NCBI GenBank assembly: GCA_019429405.1
Contig: JAHYIZ010000009.1
Coordinates: forward strand, 1-64,000
Source: Paracoccaceae bacterium
Lineage (GTDB): Bacteria; Pseudomonadota; Alphaproteobacteria; Rhodobacterales; Rhodobacteraceae
DNA length: 64,000 bases
Reading direction: 5' to 3'
Shown here: positions 8,388 to 17,498 of the stretch, piece by piece
How the letters are laid out: each line of letters begins with the position of its first letter
Numbering within the stretch: the first letter of the stretch is position 1
The notes under the pieces: generated by a model
The model's input: only the letters and a program-made list of their open reading frames with translations
The model's database searches: none
Told to the model about the DNA's origin: nothing
Made by a program: the position numbers and the translations under genes

Positions 8388-10517
8388 TCAGCTATGCGCC
8401 GCCCGGATCAGCGCCAGAATGTCGCGCGCCGCGGCGGGAATGTTGGTGCCCGGCCCGAAGATCGCCTTGACCCCGGCGCGGGTGAGAAACTCGTAATCCT
8501 GCTGCGGAATGACGCCGCCGCAAATCACCAGAATATCGCCCGCCCCGCGCGCCTGCAGCGCCTCGATCAGCTTGGGCGCCAGCGTCTTGTGGCCAGCTGC
8601 CTGACTGGAAATGCCGACCACATGCACGTCGTTGTCAATCGCGTCCTGCGCGGCCTCTTCGGGGGTCTGAAACAGCGGCCCCACATCCACATCAAAACCG
8701 ATGTCGGCGAATGCGGTGGCAATCACCTTGGCGCCCCGGTCGTGGCCATCTTGCCCCATCTTCACCACCAGCATGCGCGGGCGGCGGCCCTCGGCCTCGG
8801 CAAAGGCCTCGACATCCTTCTGGATCTCGGCAAAAGCATCGTCGCCCTCATAGGCGGCGCCGTACACCCCGGCCAGGGTCTTGACCTCGGCCCGGTGGCG
8901 GCCGAACACCTTTTCCATTGCCATGCTGATCTCTCCCACGCTCGCGCGCGCGCGCGCCGCCACCACTGCAGCCTCAAGCAAGTTGCCGCCCTCGCGCGCC
9001 CGGCGCGTCAGTTCATCCAGCGTCGCCGTACAAGCGGCCTCGTCGCGGGCCGCGCGCACCCGCGCCAGCCGCGCAATCTGGCTTTCGCGCACCGCGACAT
9101 TGTCGATATCAAGAATCTCGATCGGGTCCTGCTTCGCCAGCTTGTATTTGTTGACCCCGACGATCACCTCTTCGCCACGGTCGATCATTGCCTGCCGCCG
9201 GGCCGCGCTTTCCTCGATGCGCAGCTTCGGCATACCGGTGGCAACAGCCTTGGTCATGCCGCCCATCGCCTCGACCTCTTCGATCAGCGCCCAGGCCTTT
9301 TCGGCCAGCTCTGCCGTCAGACTTTCAACGTAGTAGCTCCCCGCCAGCGGATCGACGACATGGGTGATGCCAGTTTCTTCCTGCAAGATCAGTTGCGTGT
9401 TGCGCGCGATACGGGCGCTGAACTCGGTCGGCAGCGCAATCGCTTCATCTAGCGCGTTGGTGTGCAGGCTTTGCGTGCCCCCCAGCGCCGCCGCCATCGC
9501 CTCGTAGGCGGTGCGCACCACGTTGTTGTAGGGGTCCTGTTCCTGCAACGACACGCCCGAAGTTTGACAATGCGTGCGCAGCATCAGGCTGCCCGGTTTC
9601 TGCGCCCCAAATTCGGTCATGATCCGGTGCCAGAGCTGGCGCGCAGCGCGCAGCTTGGCCGCTTCCATGAAGAAGTTCATGCCGATGGCAAAGAAGAAAC
9701 TCAGCCTTCCGGCGAATTCGTCCACGTTCATCCCGCGCTCTATGGCGGCGCGCACATATTCGCGCCCGTCGGCCAGCGTATAGGCCAGTTCCTGCACGAG
9801 GTTCGCGCCCGCCTCTTGCATGTGGTAGCCGGAAATGCTGATCGAATTGAACTTGGGCATCTCGGCAGAGGTATATTCGATGATGTCGGCGATAATGCGC
9901 ATGCTGGGTTCGGGCGGGTAGATGTAGGTGTTGCGCACCATGAATTCTTTGAGAATATCGTTCTGAATGGTGCCCGAAAGTGCTGCGCGCGGCACGCCCT
10001 GCTCTTCGCCCGTCACAATGAAGCTGGCGAGAATAGGAATCACCGCGCCATTCATCGTCATGGAAACGCTGACTTTTTCCAGCGGGATGCCGTTGAAGAG
10101 GATCTTCATGTCTTCAACGCTGTCGATCGCCACCCCGGCCTTGCCAACATCACCGACCACGCGGGGGTGGTCGCTGTCATAGCCGCGGTGGGTGGCAAGG
10201 TCGAAGGCAACCGAAACGCCTTGCTGCCCTGCGGCCAGCGCCTTGCGGTAGAAATCGTTCGAGGCCTCGGCGGTCGAAAAGCCCGCGTATTGGCGGATGG
10301 TCCAGGGGCGGCCCGCATACATCGTGGCGCGCACACCGCGCGTGAAGGGCACCACACCCGGCACTTCGCGCATCTGCGGCAAGCCCGCCACGTCATCAGC
10401 GGTGTAGAGCGGTTTTACCGCAATACCCTCAAGCGTGTTCCAGATCAGTTCGTCGGGGTTTTGCCCTTTCAGCTCTTTTGCGGCCAGCTTGCGCCAGAGG
10501 TCGGTGGTGTCGCTCAT
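8388..10517 (-). CDS. mcm: Methylmalonyl-CoA mutase
   Basis: A 709-residue single-chain, adenosylcobalamin-dependent mutase that interconverts (R)-methylmalonyl-CoA and succinyl-CoA. The N-terminal barrel includes [20 protein letters not shown] (substrate-contacting Tyr/Arg region) and the C-terminal B12-binding domain carries DGHDRG, the DxHxxG cobalt-ligand motif, near residue 588, followed by [12 protein letters not shown] and [11 protein letters not shown] at 10517 ([10 protein letters not shown]) is chosen over an in-frame upstream ATG. It acts after propionyl-CoA carboxylase, whose subunit genes pccA and pccB lie on the same strand upstream; this is the end of propionate and ethylmalonyl-CoA pathway metabolism. 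Confidence 0.96.
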   Translation of the reverse strand: MSDTTDLWRKLAAKELKGQNPDELIWNTLEGIAVKPLYTADDVAGLPQMREVPGVVPFTRGVRATMYAGRPWTIRQYAGFSTAEASNDFYRKALAAGQQGVSVAFDLATHRGYDSDHPRVVGDVGKAGVAIDSVEDMKILFNGIPLEKVSVSMTMNGAVIPILASFIVTGEEQGVPRAALSGTIQNDILKEFMVRNTYIYPPEPSMRIIADIIEYTSAEMPKFNSISISGYHMQEAGANLVQELAYTLADGREYVRAAIERGMNVDEFAGRLSFFFAIGMNFFMEAAKLRAARQLWHRIMTEFGAQKPGSLMLRTHCQTSGVSLQEQDPYNNVVRTAYEAMAAALGGTQSLHTNALDEAIALPTEFSARIARNTQLILQEETGITHVVDPLAGSYYVESLTAELAEKAWALIEEVEAMGGMTKAVATGMPKLRIEESAARRQAMIDRGEEVIVGVNKYKLAKQDPIEILDIDNVAVRESQIARLARVRAARDEAACTATLDELTRRAREGGNLLEAAVVAARARASVGEISMAMEKVFGRHRAEVKTLAGVYGAAYEGDDAFAEIQKDVEAFAEAEGRRPRMLVVKMGQDGHDRGAKVIATAFADIGFDVDVGPLFQTPEEAAQDAIDNDVHVVGISSQAAGHKTLAPKLIEALQARGAGDILVICGGVIPQQDYEFLTRAGVKAIFGPGTNIPAAARDILALIRAAHS

Positions 10518-10611
10518 CGGGTTTTCCCTTTTTGTCACAGGCCCGACAGAGCCGGGCATTCGTCCTTTGGTTTCACGCGCGCCTGCCCTATATCAGGTGG
10601 CAGGAGGCACC

Positions 10612-11058
10612 ATGAAACTGCTATACATCCTTGTTCTTTCGGCATTTCTGCCCCTTGCCGCCGCCGCGCAGGAGGCCCCTGCGGTGCCTGATTTCGTACC
10701 GTTGAGCGCGGCAGAGGTCACGGTCGCCGAGTTATTGTGGCTCAAACGCCCGATCGTGGTGTTTGCCGACAGCCCCGCCGACCCGGCATTTGCCACGCAA
10801 ATGCGGATGCTGGCCGAGAACCCGGCAGCTCTGGAGGAGCGCGACGTGGTGGTGATTACCGACACCGACCCGGCCGCGCGCAGCGAATGGCGGCTAAAGC
10901 TGCGCCCGCGCGGGTTCAGCCTCGTGCTGCTCGACAAGGACCTTGAGCCTGAGCTGCGCAAGCCCTTGCCGTGGGACGTGCGCGAGATCACGCGCGCCAT
11001 CGACAAGTTCCCGCTGCGCAGGCAAGAGGTACTGACCGAGCAGCCGGCGGGGCGATAG
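10612..11058 (+). CDS. DUF4174 domain exported protein
   Basis: A 148-residue protein preceded by a good ribosome-binding site (CAGGAGGCACC). It has a signal peptide (LLYILVLSAFLPLAAAAQ) and a thioredoxin-like region with RPIVVFADSPADPAFATQM and a FSLVLLDKD strand, as in DUF4174 proteins. The CxxC pair of thioredoxins is absent, so redox activity is unlikely. It is the only plus-strand gene within the mcm-pccA-pccB block and is divergent from mcm. Confidence 0.8.
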   Translation: MKLLYILVLSAFLPLAAAAQEAPAVPDFVPLSAAEVTVAELLWLKRPIVVFADSPADPAFATQMRMLAENPAALEERDVVVITDTDPAARSEWRLKLRPRGFSLVLLDKDLEPELRKPLPWDVREITRAIDKFPLRRQEVLTEQPAGR

Positions 11059-11062
11059 GCGC

Positions 11063-13066
11063 TCATTCGAACTCCATGATGACGTCATCAACCTTGAGGC
11101 TGGCCCCGGCCTCGGCGTTGATCGTTTTCACCACGCCCTTGCGCTCGGCCTTGAGGATGTTTTCCATCTTCATCGCCTCGACGGTGGCCAGCGCCTGCCC
11201 CTCCTGCACCTCTTGCCCGACTTCGACATTGATCTTCACGATCAGGCCGGGCATCGGGCACAGAAGGAAGCGCGAGGTGTCGGGCGGAAGTTTTTCGGGC
11301 ATGAGCCGCGCCAGTTCCGCCTGCCTCGGGGTGCGCACATGCACCTTCAGGTCGGCGCCGCGGGCGCGGATACGAAAGCCCGACGGGATTTTGCCGACCT
11401 TGAGCACCAGCGGCTTGCCATCGACCAAAAGGCTTGCGAGCGGCTGCCCCGGCACCCAGTCCGAGGTTACGCGCAAGGCACCGCCGCTGACAAAATGCAC
11501 GGTCGAGCCTTCGCGATCGGCCTCGATGCGCACCGCGTATTCGGTGCCTTGCACCGTCACCACCCAATCGTCGCCAACCAGCCTTTCGTGGTTGCCAAGC
11601 GTGCCTGAAATGCGCGTGCGGCGAATCTCGGCCACACGGTTCATCGCGGCAGTAGCGGCGGCGATGCGGCGCGTAAGCTCTGGGGCCAGCGTGGCGCCCT
11701 GAAAGCCGTCGGGGTATTCCTCGGCAATGAAAGCGGTCGAGATATCGCCCGAAATGAAGCGCGGATGGTCCATCACCGCGCCGACAAAGGGCAGGTTGTG
11801 GCCGATGCCCTCAACCTCGAACGAGTCGAGCGCGATCCGCATTTGCTCAATGGCCTCGCCGCGTGTGGGTGCCCAGGTGCAGAGCTTGGCGATCATGGGG
11901 TCATAGAACATGCTGATCTCGCCGCCCTCAAAAACGCCGGTATCGTTGCGCACGATGCCGCCGCCAAGGGTCTTGCCTTCAACCGGGGGGCGATAGCGGG
12001 TAAGGCGCCCGATGGATGGCAAAAAGCCGCGGTAGGGGTCTTCGGCGTAAAGCCGGCTTTCCATCGCCCAGCCGTTGATCTTCAGATCGGCCTGCGTGAA
12101 CGGCAGCGGCTCGCCATTGGCCACCCGGATCATCTGCTCGACAATGTCGATGCCGGTGATGAGTTCGGTGACCGGGTGTTCCACCTGCAACCGGGTGTTC
12201 ATCTCGAGAAAATAGAAATTCCGCGCGCCATCAACGATGAATTCCACGGTGCCGGCGCTGGCATAGCCCACCGCGCGCGCCAGCGCGCAGGCCTGCTCGC
12301 CCATCGCACGCCGGGTATCGTCATCGAGAAACGGCGAGGGGGCCTCTTCGATGACCTTCTGGTTGCGCCGCTGAATCGAGCATTCCCGCTCGTGCAGGTA
12401 GACCGTGTTGCCGTGCGTGTCGGCCAGCACCTGAATTTCGATATGGCGGGGCTGCGTCACGAACTTTTCGATGAAAATTCGGTCATCACCAAAGCTCGAT
12501 GCCGCTTCGTTCTTTGAGCTTTGAAAGCCCTCGCGCGCCTCGGCGTCATTCCAGGCGATGCGCATGCCTTTGCCGCCGCCGCCGGCGCTGGCCTTGATCA
12601 TCACCGGGTAGCCGACCTGCTGGCTGATCTTCACCGCCTCGTCGGCGTCGGCGATAAGCCCCATATAGCCGGGTACTGTCGAAACCCCGGCCTCTTGCGC
12701 GATCTTTTTTGAGGTGATCTTGTCGCCCATCGCCTCGATCGCGGGGCTGGGGGGGCCGATGAACACCACGCCTTCGGCCTCTAGCGCCGCCGCGAATTTC
12801 ATGTTTTCGCTCAGGAACCCGTAGCCGGGGTGCACCGCCTCGGCGCCGGTCTGGCGCACCGCCGCCATGATCTTGTCAATCACGATGTAAGACTGGTTGG
12901 CAGGCGAAGGGCCGATGTGCACCGCCTCGTCGGCCATGCGGACATGCAGCGCATGGCGGTCGGCGTCAGAAAAGACCGCAACCGTCTTGATGCCCATTTT
13001 CTGCGCCGACTTGATCACGCGGCAGGCAATTTCGCCGCGGTTGGCGATCAGGATCTTCTTGAACAT
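11063..13066 (-). CDS. pccA: Propionyl-CoA carboxylase alpha subunit (biotin carboxylase/carrier)
   Basis: A 667-residue biotin-dependent carboxylase chain. It begins MFKKILIANRGEIACRVI, has the ATP-grasp glycine loop ASAGGGGKGMR near residue 160, EMNTRLQVEHPVTE near residue 290 and a C-terminal biotinyl domain with EAMKMEN, the biotinylated lysine being about residue 633. With PccB it carboxylates propionyl-CoA to (S)-methylmalonyl-CoA. The length and the linker before the biotinyl domain match PccA rather than AccC. pccB lies 2.3 kb upstream on the same strand, with four small genes between. Confidence 0.95.
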   Translation of the reverse strand: MFKKILIANRGEIACRVIKSAQKMGIKTVAVFSDADRHALHVRMADEAVHIGPSPANQSYIVIDKIMAAVRQTGAEAVHPGYGFLSENMKFAAALEAEGVVFIGPPSPAIEAMGDKITSKKIAQEAGVSTVPGYMGLIADADEAVKISQQVGYPVMIKASAGGGGKGMRIAWNDAEAREGFQSSKNEAASSFGDDRIFIEKFVTQPRHIEIQVLADTHGNTVYLHERECSIQRRNQKVIEEAPSPFLDDDTRRAMGEQACALARAVGYASAGTVEFIVDGARNFYFLEMNTRLQVEHPVTELITGIDIVEQMIRVANGEPLPFTQADLKINGWAMESRLYAEDPYRGFLPSIGRLTRYRPPVEGKTLGGGIVRNDTGVFEGGEISMFYDPMIAKLCTWAPTRGEAIEQMRIALDSFEVEGIGHNLPFVGAVMDHPRFISGDISTAFIAEEYPDGFQGATLAPELTRRIAAATAAMNRVAEIRRTRISGTLGNHERLVGDDWVVTVQGTEYAVRIEADREGSTVHFVSGGALRVTSDWVPGQPLASLLVDGKPLVLKVGKIPSGFRIRARGADLKVHVRTPRQAELARLMPEKLPPDTSRFLLCPMPGLIVKINVEVGQEVQEGQALATVEAMKMENILKAERKGVVKTINAEAGASLKVDDVIMEFE

Positions 13067-13128
13067 GTGGAGGCCCCTCTGCCCGGATTGGCGGGCCGCC
13101 TGCCCGCACCGGTGTTGGTGGTGGAATG

Positions 13129-13165
13129 CAAAAACGCCACCGGGGCGGCGGGCCCCGATGGCGTT
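13129..13165 (-). terminator. Rho-independent terminator after the glycine-zipper lipoprotein gene
   Basis: Read on the minus strand, AACGCCATCGGGGC pairs with GCCCCGGTGGCGTT across a short loop and is followed by a run of five T residues. It lies about 40 bases beyond the stop of the small lipoprotein gene and before pccA, so it should separate the two transcripts. Confidence 0.75.
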
Positions 13166-13204
13166 GTGTACTGAAAAGCCGCCGCTGGCTGCGGCAGCGC
13201 AGGC

Positions 13205-13423
13205 TTAGCGGTTGATGCAGCCGGGCACCCGGAACTCGTCGCAGAAATACCCCGCGGCGCCACCGACGACCGCGCCGGTAAGCGCATTGCCACCCAGAGC
13301 GCCCGAGACGACGGCACCCGTTGCCGCACCCGCCAAGCCGCGCTCGGCGTCAGTATTAAGGTAATCGCAGCCCGAAAGCGTTGCAGCGGCTGCAATGGCG
13401 ACCGCAAATTTGAAAATTCCCAT
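13205..13423 (-). CDS. Small glycine-zipper lipoprotein
   Basis: A 72-residue protein with an N-terminal signal and lipobox-like TLSGC (Cys near residue 19), then a glycine zipper (GLAGAATGAVVSGALGGNAL... GAVVGGAAGYFC) of the YMGG/SmpA-like class of small envelope proteins. It is probably an inner or outer membrane lipoprotein; function unknown. It is well conserved in Rhodobacterales as a type. It has its own terminator and a 337-base upstream region. Confidence 0.75.
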   Translation of the reverse strand: MGIFKFAVAIAAAATLSGCDYLNTDAERGLAGAATGAVVSGALGGNALTGAVVGGAAGYFCDEFRVPGCINR

Positions 13424-13551
13424 GCTCGTTCAGCTCCTTGTTGGCCACAAGCGACCGTCAGGGGCGCCACGGCTCGGTGCGACAACACCGCTCGACCCCA
13501 AAGGTTCCCGCGGTTGCCCCCCGCGAAAGCCCCTTCCCTTGGGGAAAGGTG

Positions 13552-13572
13552 CCTGGCCCACAAGGGGCCAGG
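13552..13572 (-). terminator. Hairpin, possible terminator
   Basis: A perfect 8-bp stem CCTGGCCC/GGGCCAGG with a five-base loop. On the minus strand it is followed by CACCTTTCCCC, giving only a short T run. It could end the transcript of the 133-residue gene 190 bases upstream. Confidence 0.35.
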
Positions 13573-13583
13573 CCAGGAACAGA

Positions 13584-13605
13584 GGGTAAGGGATAGGGTA
13601 GAGGG
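13584..13605 (+). other. G-quadruplex-type motif
   Basis: Four GGG runs separated by TAA, ATA and TAGA, with a fifth GGG at 13612. The pattern fits the G3N1-7 rule for intramolecular quadruplex formation. It is on the strand opposite the surrounding genes. Confidence 0.45.
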
Positions 13606-13760
13606 ATGGTTGGGTTTCAGGTTCAGTCCAGGGTTTGCCGTGCTGGCGGCGTACCCCGTAACAGCAGCCTGCCCTGCCCCGAAGTCTTTGGCAAAGCCCG
13701 TTTTCGTGATGCTTCGGACGTCGGCGAAATGCTGCCGGAACGGGGCGGCAGGCGGCAAGA

Positions 13761-14162
13761 TCACGCCCATGGCTCGTCCTCGTCGTCGCCCTCGCCCTGC
13801 AACGGCACGCGCCCCTCTGCAAACACCTCGGGAAAGGCGGCGCGGGCCCGGCGCACGTCGATCTTCAGCAGCGCCTCGTAGCTTTCGGGGTCAAACGGGT
13901 CTTCGGCAGGCACCACTTCGCGGCCAAACAACCACGCGAGGCGCCCGGCATCGAGGTTGCCACGCTCAAACGGTTCTTCGCCGAAATAATCCCAGAGCGC
14001 GGCCATGAACCCGGCATCGGCGCGCTTGTCGGCAAGTGCGCGGTCGCGAAAGCGTTCGCGCGCAACGATCTTTGTCACACCCCGCCCATGCACCGCGCGG
14101 CGGATCACGAACTGATAGTCAGTGCCGCGTAACCGCCCCGGAAAGCCGCGATGCTTCAGCAT
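13761..14162 (-). CDS. Conserved hypothetical protein
   Basis: A 133-residue soluble protein rich in Arg, Ala and acidic residues; starts MLKHRGFPGRLRGTDYQFV and ends in an acidic tail (EGDDEDEPWA). No domain is recognised. The sequence composition and codon use match neighbours, and it sits 36 bases from the upstream lipoprotein gene on the same strand, inside the interval between pccB and pccA, so it may be carried on the same transcript as pccB. Confidence 0.6.
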   Translation of the reverse strand: MLKHRGFPGRLRGTDYQFVIRRAVHGRGVTKIVARERFRDRALADKRADAGFMAALWDYFGEEPFERGNLDAGRLAWLFGREVVPAEDPFDPESYEALLKIDVRRARAAFPEVFAEGRVPLQGEGDDEDEPWA

Positions 14163-14198
14163 AGCGCGGCCTCACCAACAACCGGTTGCGTGGTCAGC

Positions 14199-14534
14199 TT
14201 ACCCGCGCGTCGGGTCGTTCGGCCCCCGACCCGGATCGTCCGGCTCGTCCGGTCCGTCATCGCGGATCGGCACGCAGACCGGAACCGTGGCGACATGCGA
14301 CAAGATCGAATAATCGGGCCGTTCACCGGGCAGGCACAAGGATTCACAGGTGGGCAGACGCTCCGGATAATAACGCGAGAAGGGCTGGCGTTCCGGGCGG
14401 CAGGCGGCCTCGGATACGTCCCCATACTTGTTATAGACCGGCTCGGGCAGGATCGGCCGCACCACCGGCTTGGCGCAGGCGCCAAGCAGCAGGGCAAGCG
14501 CGGCAGTAACAGTAACGATTGTGGCAATGCGCAT
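14199..14534 (-). CDS. Putative lipoprotein
   Basis: A 111-residue protein with a signal sequence and lipobox (LALLLGACAK, Cys about residue 20), four further cysteines (AACRPE, PTCESLCLP, PVCVP) and a proline/aspartate-rich tail. The cysteines may form disulfides in the periplasm. ATG at 14534 is preferred to one 33 bases upstream because it starts the signal peptide directly. Function unknown. Confidence 0.65.
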   Translation of the reverse strand: MRIATIVTVTAALALLLGACAKPVVRPILPEPVYNKYGDVSEAACRPERQPFSRYYPERLPTCESLCLPGERPDYSILSHVATVPVCVPIRDDGPDEPDDPGRGPNDPTRG

Positions 14535-14616
14535 GGCAACCTCATAACGTTGATGTGACTTGCACATTCACCATACGCCGAATCAGCCCATGCGGCAAAC
14601 GCCATGCCCCGGCCCG

Positions 14617-15378
14617 TCATGCCCCGGCCCCCTTGCGCACCAGCACGCGCCGCGCCTTGGGCGGGGCGGGAAGGTCTGACAGAACGCCCAAGCGTGCCAA
14701 TGCCGCCACCTGTTCGGCCGCCGTTGTTTCGCGCAGATCGAGGATGATCGCGCCGCCCGGTGCCACGGCGCGGGCGAAATAATCCAGATAGCTCGCAACC
14801 GGATAGTGAAACCCGCAAGACAGAAAGCTGACCGCCAGATCGACAGGCGCGGCCGTCAGCGGGTCGCGTTTGCTAGGGTTGAGCGTCTCGATCCGCCCTG
14901 GCTCCACGCCGTTCTGTTCCAGAAAAGCTCGCGCCACGGCCAACGACGAGTAGGCCGCCCCCGCATCGGCAAAACCGAAATGCCGCCGCTCATTCGCCTC
15001 GATGTCGATCAGCAAAAGGTCGGTCGCAAGGTCTTGCGCGGCGAACAGATCGAACATTGCATAGCCGCAGCCGATATCGGCAATGCGGCGCGGCTGCAAC
15101 TCGGCCAGCAGCGGCGCCAGTGCCAGATATTCGGCATGGATCACTGTCGCCGCGCGGCGCGCGATTTCCGACCCCAGCCGTGCGACCTCGGCAGAGATCG
15201 GGGCCAAATCGCCCTCGTTCCACGCCCGGATCACCCGGCCCGAACGCGGCACATCCCACATCACTTCGGAGCGCTGCAAGATCAGGTTCATTAGGTCGTC
15301 ATGGCCAAATGCCGCAAACGACAGCCCCGCTACAGCGGCGGGTATCTCCTGGCCCTGGGCATGCTTCAGATCTGCCAT
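14617..15378 (-). CDS. Putative SAM-dependent methyltransferase
   Basis: A 253-residue protein with a Rossmann-type motif I RRIADIGCGYAMFDL near residue 105, an acidic residue ending strand 2 (LLIDIEAN) and a late VAPGGAIILDLRET strand, the common pattern of class I methyltransferases. The target is unknown. It is the first gene downstream of pccB (gap of about 20 bases) and so is probably co-transcribed with it. ATG at 15378 is selected over one 51 bases upstream. Confidence 0.7.
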   Translation of the reverse strand: MADLKHAQGQEIPAAVAGLSFAAFGHDDLMNLILQRSEVMWDVPRSGRVIRAWNEGDLAPISAEVARLGSEIARRAATVIHAEYLALAPLLAELQPRRIADIGCGYAMFDLFAAQDLATDLLLIDIEANERRHFGFADAGAAYSSLAVARAFLEQNGVEPGRIETLNPSKRDPLTAAPVDLAVSFLSCGFHYPVASYLDYFARAVAPGGAIILDLRETTAAEQVAALARLGVLSDLPAPPKARRVLVRKGAGA

Positions 15379-15398
15379 TGGGCGACCCTTTCTTCCGC

Positions 15399-16931
15399 CT
15401 AAAGCGGGATGTTGTCGTGTTTCTTCCATGGGTTCGTCTGCTTTTTCGTGCGCAGGCTGGCGAAGGCCCGAGCCACGCGTTTGCGCGTCGAACGGGGCTG
15501 GATCACCTCGTCGATAAAGCCCTTTTCGGCGGCCACGAAGGGGTTGGCAAAGCGGTTTTCATAGTCGGCGGTGCGCGCTGAAATCTTTTCGCGGTCGGCC
15601 AGCTCGCTGCGATAGAGAATCTCCACTGCGCCCTTGGCCCCCATCACGGCGATTTCCGCCGTGGGCCAGGCGTAGTTGAAATCACCGCGCAAGTGTTTGG
15701 AGCTCATCACGTCATAGGCGCCGCCGTAGGCCTTGCGGGTGATGACGGTCACCTTCGGCACGGTCGCCTCGCCAAAGGCAAACAGCAGTTTCGCCCCGTG
15801 CTTGATGACACCGCCATATTCCTGCCCGGTGCCAGGCAGAAAACCCGGCACATCGACCAGCGTCAGAATGGGAATTTCGAAAGCATCGCAAAAACGCACG
15901 AAGCGTGCAGCCTTGCGCGAGCTGTCAATATCAAGGCAGCCCGCCAGCACCATCGGCTGGTTCGCCACTACACCCACCGTCTGGCCTTCGATACGGATGA
16001 AGCCGGTGATGATGTTGGCAGCAAAATCGCGCTGAATTTCAAAGAAATCGCCCTCATCCGCGATCTTGCCGATCAGCTCCTTCATGTCATAGGGCTGGTT
16101 CGGGTTGTCGGGAATGAGCGTGTCGAGGCTTTCTTCCAACCGCGCGACATCATCGAAGAAGGGCCGCACCGGGGCACGCTCGCGGTTTGAGAGCGGCAGA
16201 AAATCAATCAGGCGGCGGGTCTCGGCCAGCGCCTCGACATCATTTTCATAGGCGCCATCAGCCACCGATGATTTCTTGGTGTGGGTGCTGGCGCCGCCCA
16301 GCTCCTCGGCGCTGACGATTTCGTTGGTGACGGTTTTCACCACGTCGGGCCCGGTCACGAACATGTAAGAGGTGTCTTTGACCATGAAGATGAAGTCGGT
16401 CATCGCCGGGCTATAGACCGCACCCCCCGCGCAAGGCCCCATGATCAGGCTGATTTGCGGCACCACGCCTGAGGCCATGATGTTGCGCTGAAAGACCTCT
16501 GCGTATCCGGCAAGACTGGCCACGCCTTCCTGAATCCGCGCCCCGCCGCTGTCGTTGATGCCGATCACGGGGGCGCCGTTCTGCATCGCCATATCCATGA
16601 TCTTGCAGATTTTTTGCGCATGCGTTTCCGACAAGGAGCCGCCGAATACGGTGAAATCCTGGCTGAACACATAAACCAGCCGGCCGTTCACGGTGCCCCA
16701 GCCGGTCACCACCCCGTCGCCCGCCGGGCGGTCGCCCTGCATACCGAATTCGGTGCAGCGGTGCGCCATGAACATGTCGAACTCTTCAAAGCTGTCCTCG
16801 TCGAGCAACAGCTCGATGCGCTCGCGCGCTGTCAGCTTGCCCTTGCCATGCTGTGCATCGATCCGGCGCTGCCCACCCCCCAGCCGTGCCTCGGCGCGGC
16901 GATGCTCCAGTTGCTCTAGGATGTCTTTCAT
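15399..16931 (-). CDS. pccB: Propionyl-CoA carboxylase beta subunit (carboxyltransferase)
   Basis: A 510-residue carboxyltransferase of usual length. It starts [20 protein letters not shown], contains the crotonase-like oxyanion segments [18 protein letters not shown] and [16 protein letters not shown] in the N-domain and the C-domain [22 protein letters not shown] and [16 protein letters not shown]. It pairs with PccA. Upstream, between it and the divergent DUF486 gene, are degenerate copies of the TTTGCAAA motif recognised by PccR, consistent with control by the regulator encoded about 1.8 kb away. Confidence 0.95.
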   Translation of the reverse strand: MKDILEQLEHRRAEARLGGGQRRIDAQHGKGKLTARERIELLLDEDSFEEFDMFMAHRCTEFGMQGDRPAGDGVVTGWGTVNGRLVYVFSQDFTVFGGSLSETHAQKICKIMDMAMQNGAPVIGINDSGGARIQEGVASLAGYAEVFQRNIMASGVVPQISLIMGPCAGGAVYSPAMTDFIFMVKDTSYMFVTGPDVVKTVTNEIVSAEELGGASTHTKKSSVADGAYENDVEALAETRRLIDFLPLSNRERAPVRPFFDDVARLEESLDTLIPDNPNQPYDMKELIGKIADEGDFFEIQRDFAANIITGFIRIEGQTVGVVANQPMVLAGCLDIDSSRKAARFVRFCDAFEIPILTLVDVPGFLPGTGQEYGGVIKHGAKLLFAFGEATVPKVTVITRKAYGGAYDVMSSKHLRGDFNYAWPTAEIAVMGAKGAVEILYRSELADREKISARTADYENRFANPFVAAEKGFIDEVIQPRSTRKRVARAFASLRTKKQTNPWKKHDNIPL

Positions 16932-16998
16932 GGCGATACCTCCCGGGTTTGCGGCACCCTAGCGTTTTGGCACATGCCGACAAGCAGAATTGAGAAAA

Positions 16999-17046
16999 TT
17001 TGCATAGTGTTGGCAATGGCCGGCTTGCTAATTGCAACTTTGCGAA
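16999..17046. promoter_or_regulatory. Degenerate PccR-like half-sites upstream of pccB
   Basis: Four near-matches to TTTGCAAA lie here: TTTGCATA (16999), TTGGCAAT (17010), CTTGCTAA (17024) and TTTGCGAA (17039), in a 169-base divergent promoter region. The first pair is separated by three bases, close to the four-base spacing I recall for the published R. sphaeroides site. Confidence 0.35.
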
Positions 17047-17100
17047 GCCTTCCCGCCGCACCGCGGGTCAGCTAGCCTGCACGCGAATTGCGGAGGCGCC

Positions 17101-17451
17101 ATGAACGTTCCCGTGCCCGTGGTGACTATCGGCCTGCTTGTGGCCTCAAACGTGTTCATGACCTTCGCGTGGTATGGACATCTGAGATTCAAGGCAGCGC
17201 CCCTGATTGTGGTGATCTTGGTCAGCTGGGGAATTGCGTTTTTCGAATACACTTTGCAGGTTCCGGCCGACAGGATCGGCCACGGCACCTTTAGCGCGGC
17301 GCAGTTGAAAACCACTCAGGAGGTCATCACCCTTTCTGTTTTCGCCGTTTTTTCATGGGCTTACATGAACGAACCGGTCACATGGCAGCACGACATAGGG
17401 ATTGCGCTGATCGCTGCGGGGGCGTGGTTCATTTTTCACAAGTGGAGTTGA
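17101..17451 (+). CDS. DUF486 family small membrane protein
   Basis: A 116-residue protein with four hydrophobic helices (VVTIGLLVASNVFMTFAWY, AAPLIVVILVSWGIAFFEY, a third around LSVFAVFSWAYM and IGIALIAAGAWFIF). The KAAPLIVVILVSWGIAFFEY and QLKTTQEVITLSVF segments are diagnostic of DUF486, a short relative of drug/metabolite transporters. It is divergent from pccB. Substrate unknown. ATG at 17101 is used, with GCGGAGGCGCC as ribosome-binding site. Confidence 0.85.
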   Translation: MNVPVPVVTIGLLVASNVFMTFAWYGHLRFKAAPLIVVILVSWGIAFFEYTLQVPADRIGHGTFSAAQLKTTQEVITLSVFAVFSWAYMNEPVTWQHDIGIALIAAGAWFIFHKWS

Positions 17452-17498
17452 GTGCAATGGGCGTGGACAAATGTGCGCCGCGCCAATAGCGAGGCCGC

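Larger units (their letters stand above)
13424..13760. other. Non-coding interval with hairpins and a G-rich tract
   Basis: No convincing gene lies in this 337-base stretch. It holds a hairpin CCTGGCCC/GGGCCAGG at 13552-13572 next to a second stem (CCCCTTCCC/GGGGAAAGG) and a plus-strand G-tract at 13584-13605. These may belong to the end of the upstream 133-residue gene or the leader of the lipoprotein gene. Confidence 0.5.

Noticed and set aside
7770-9452. A 560-codon plus-strand open frame opposite the VOC gene and mcm
   Set aside because: It lies antisense to well-recognised mcm and VOC coding sequence, and its product has the low-complexity Arg/Pro/His composition of a shadow.
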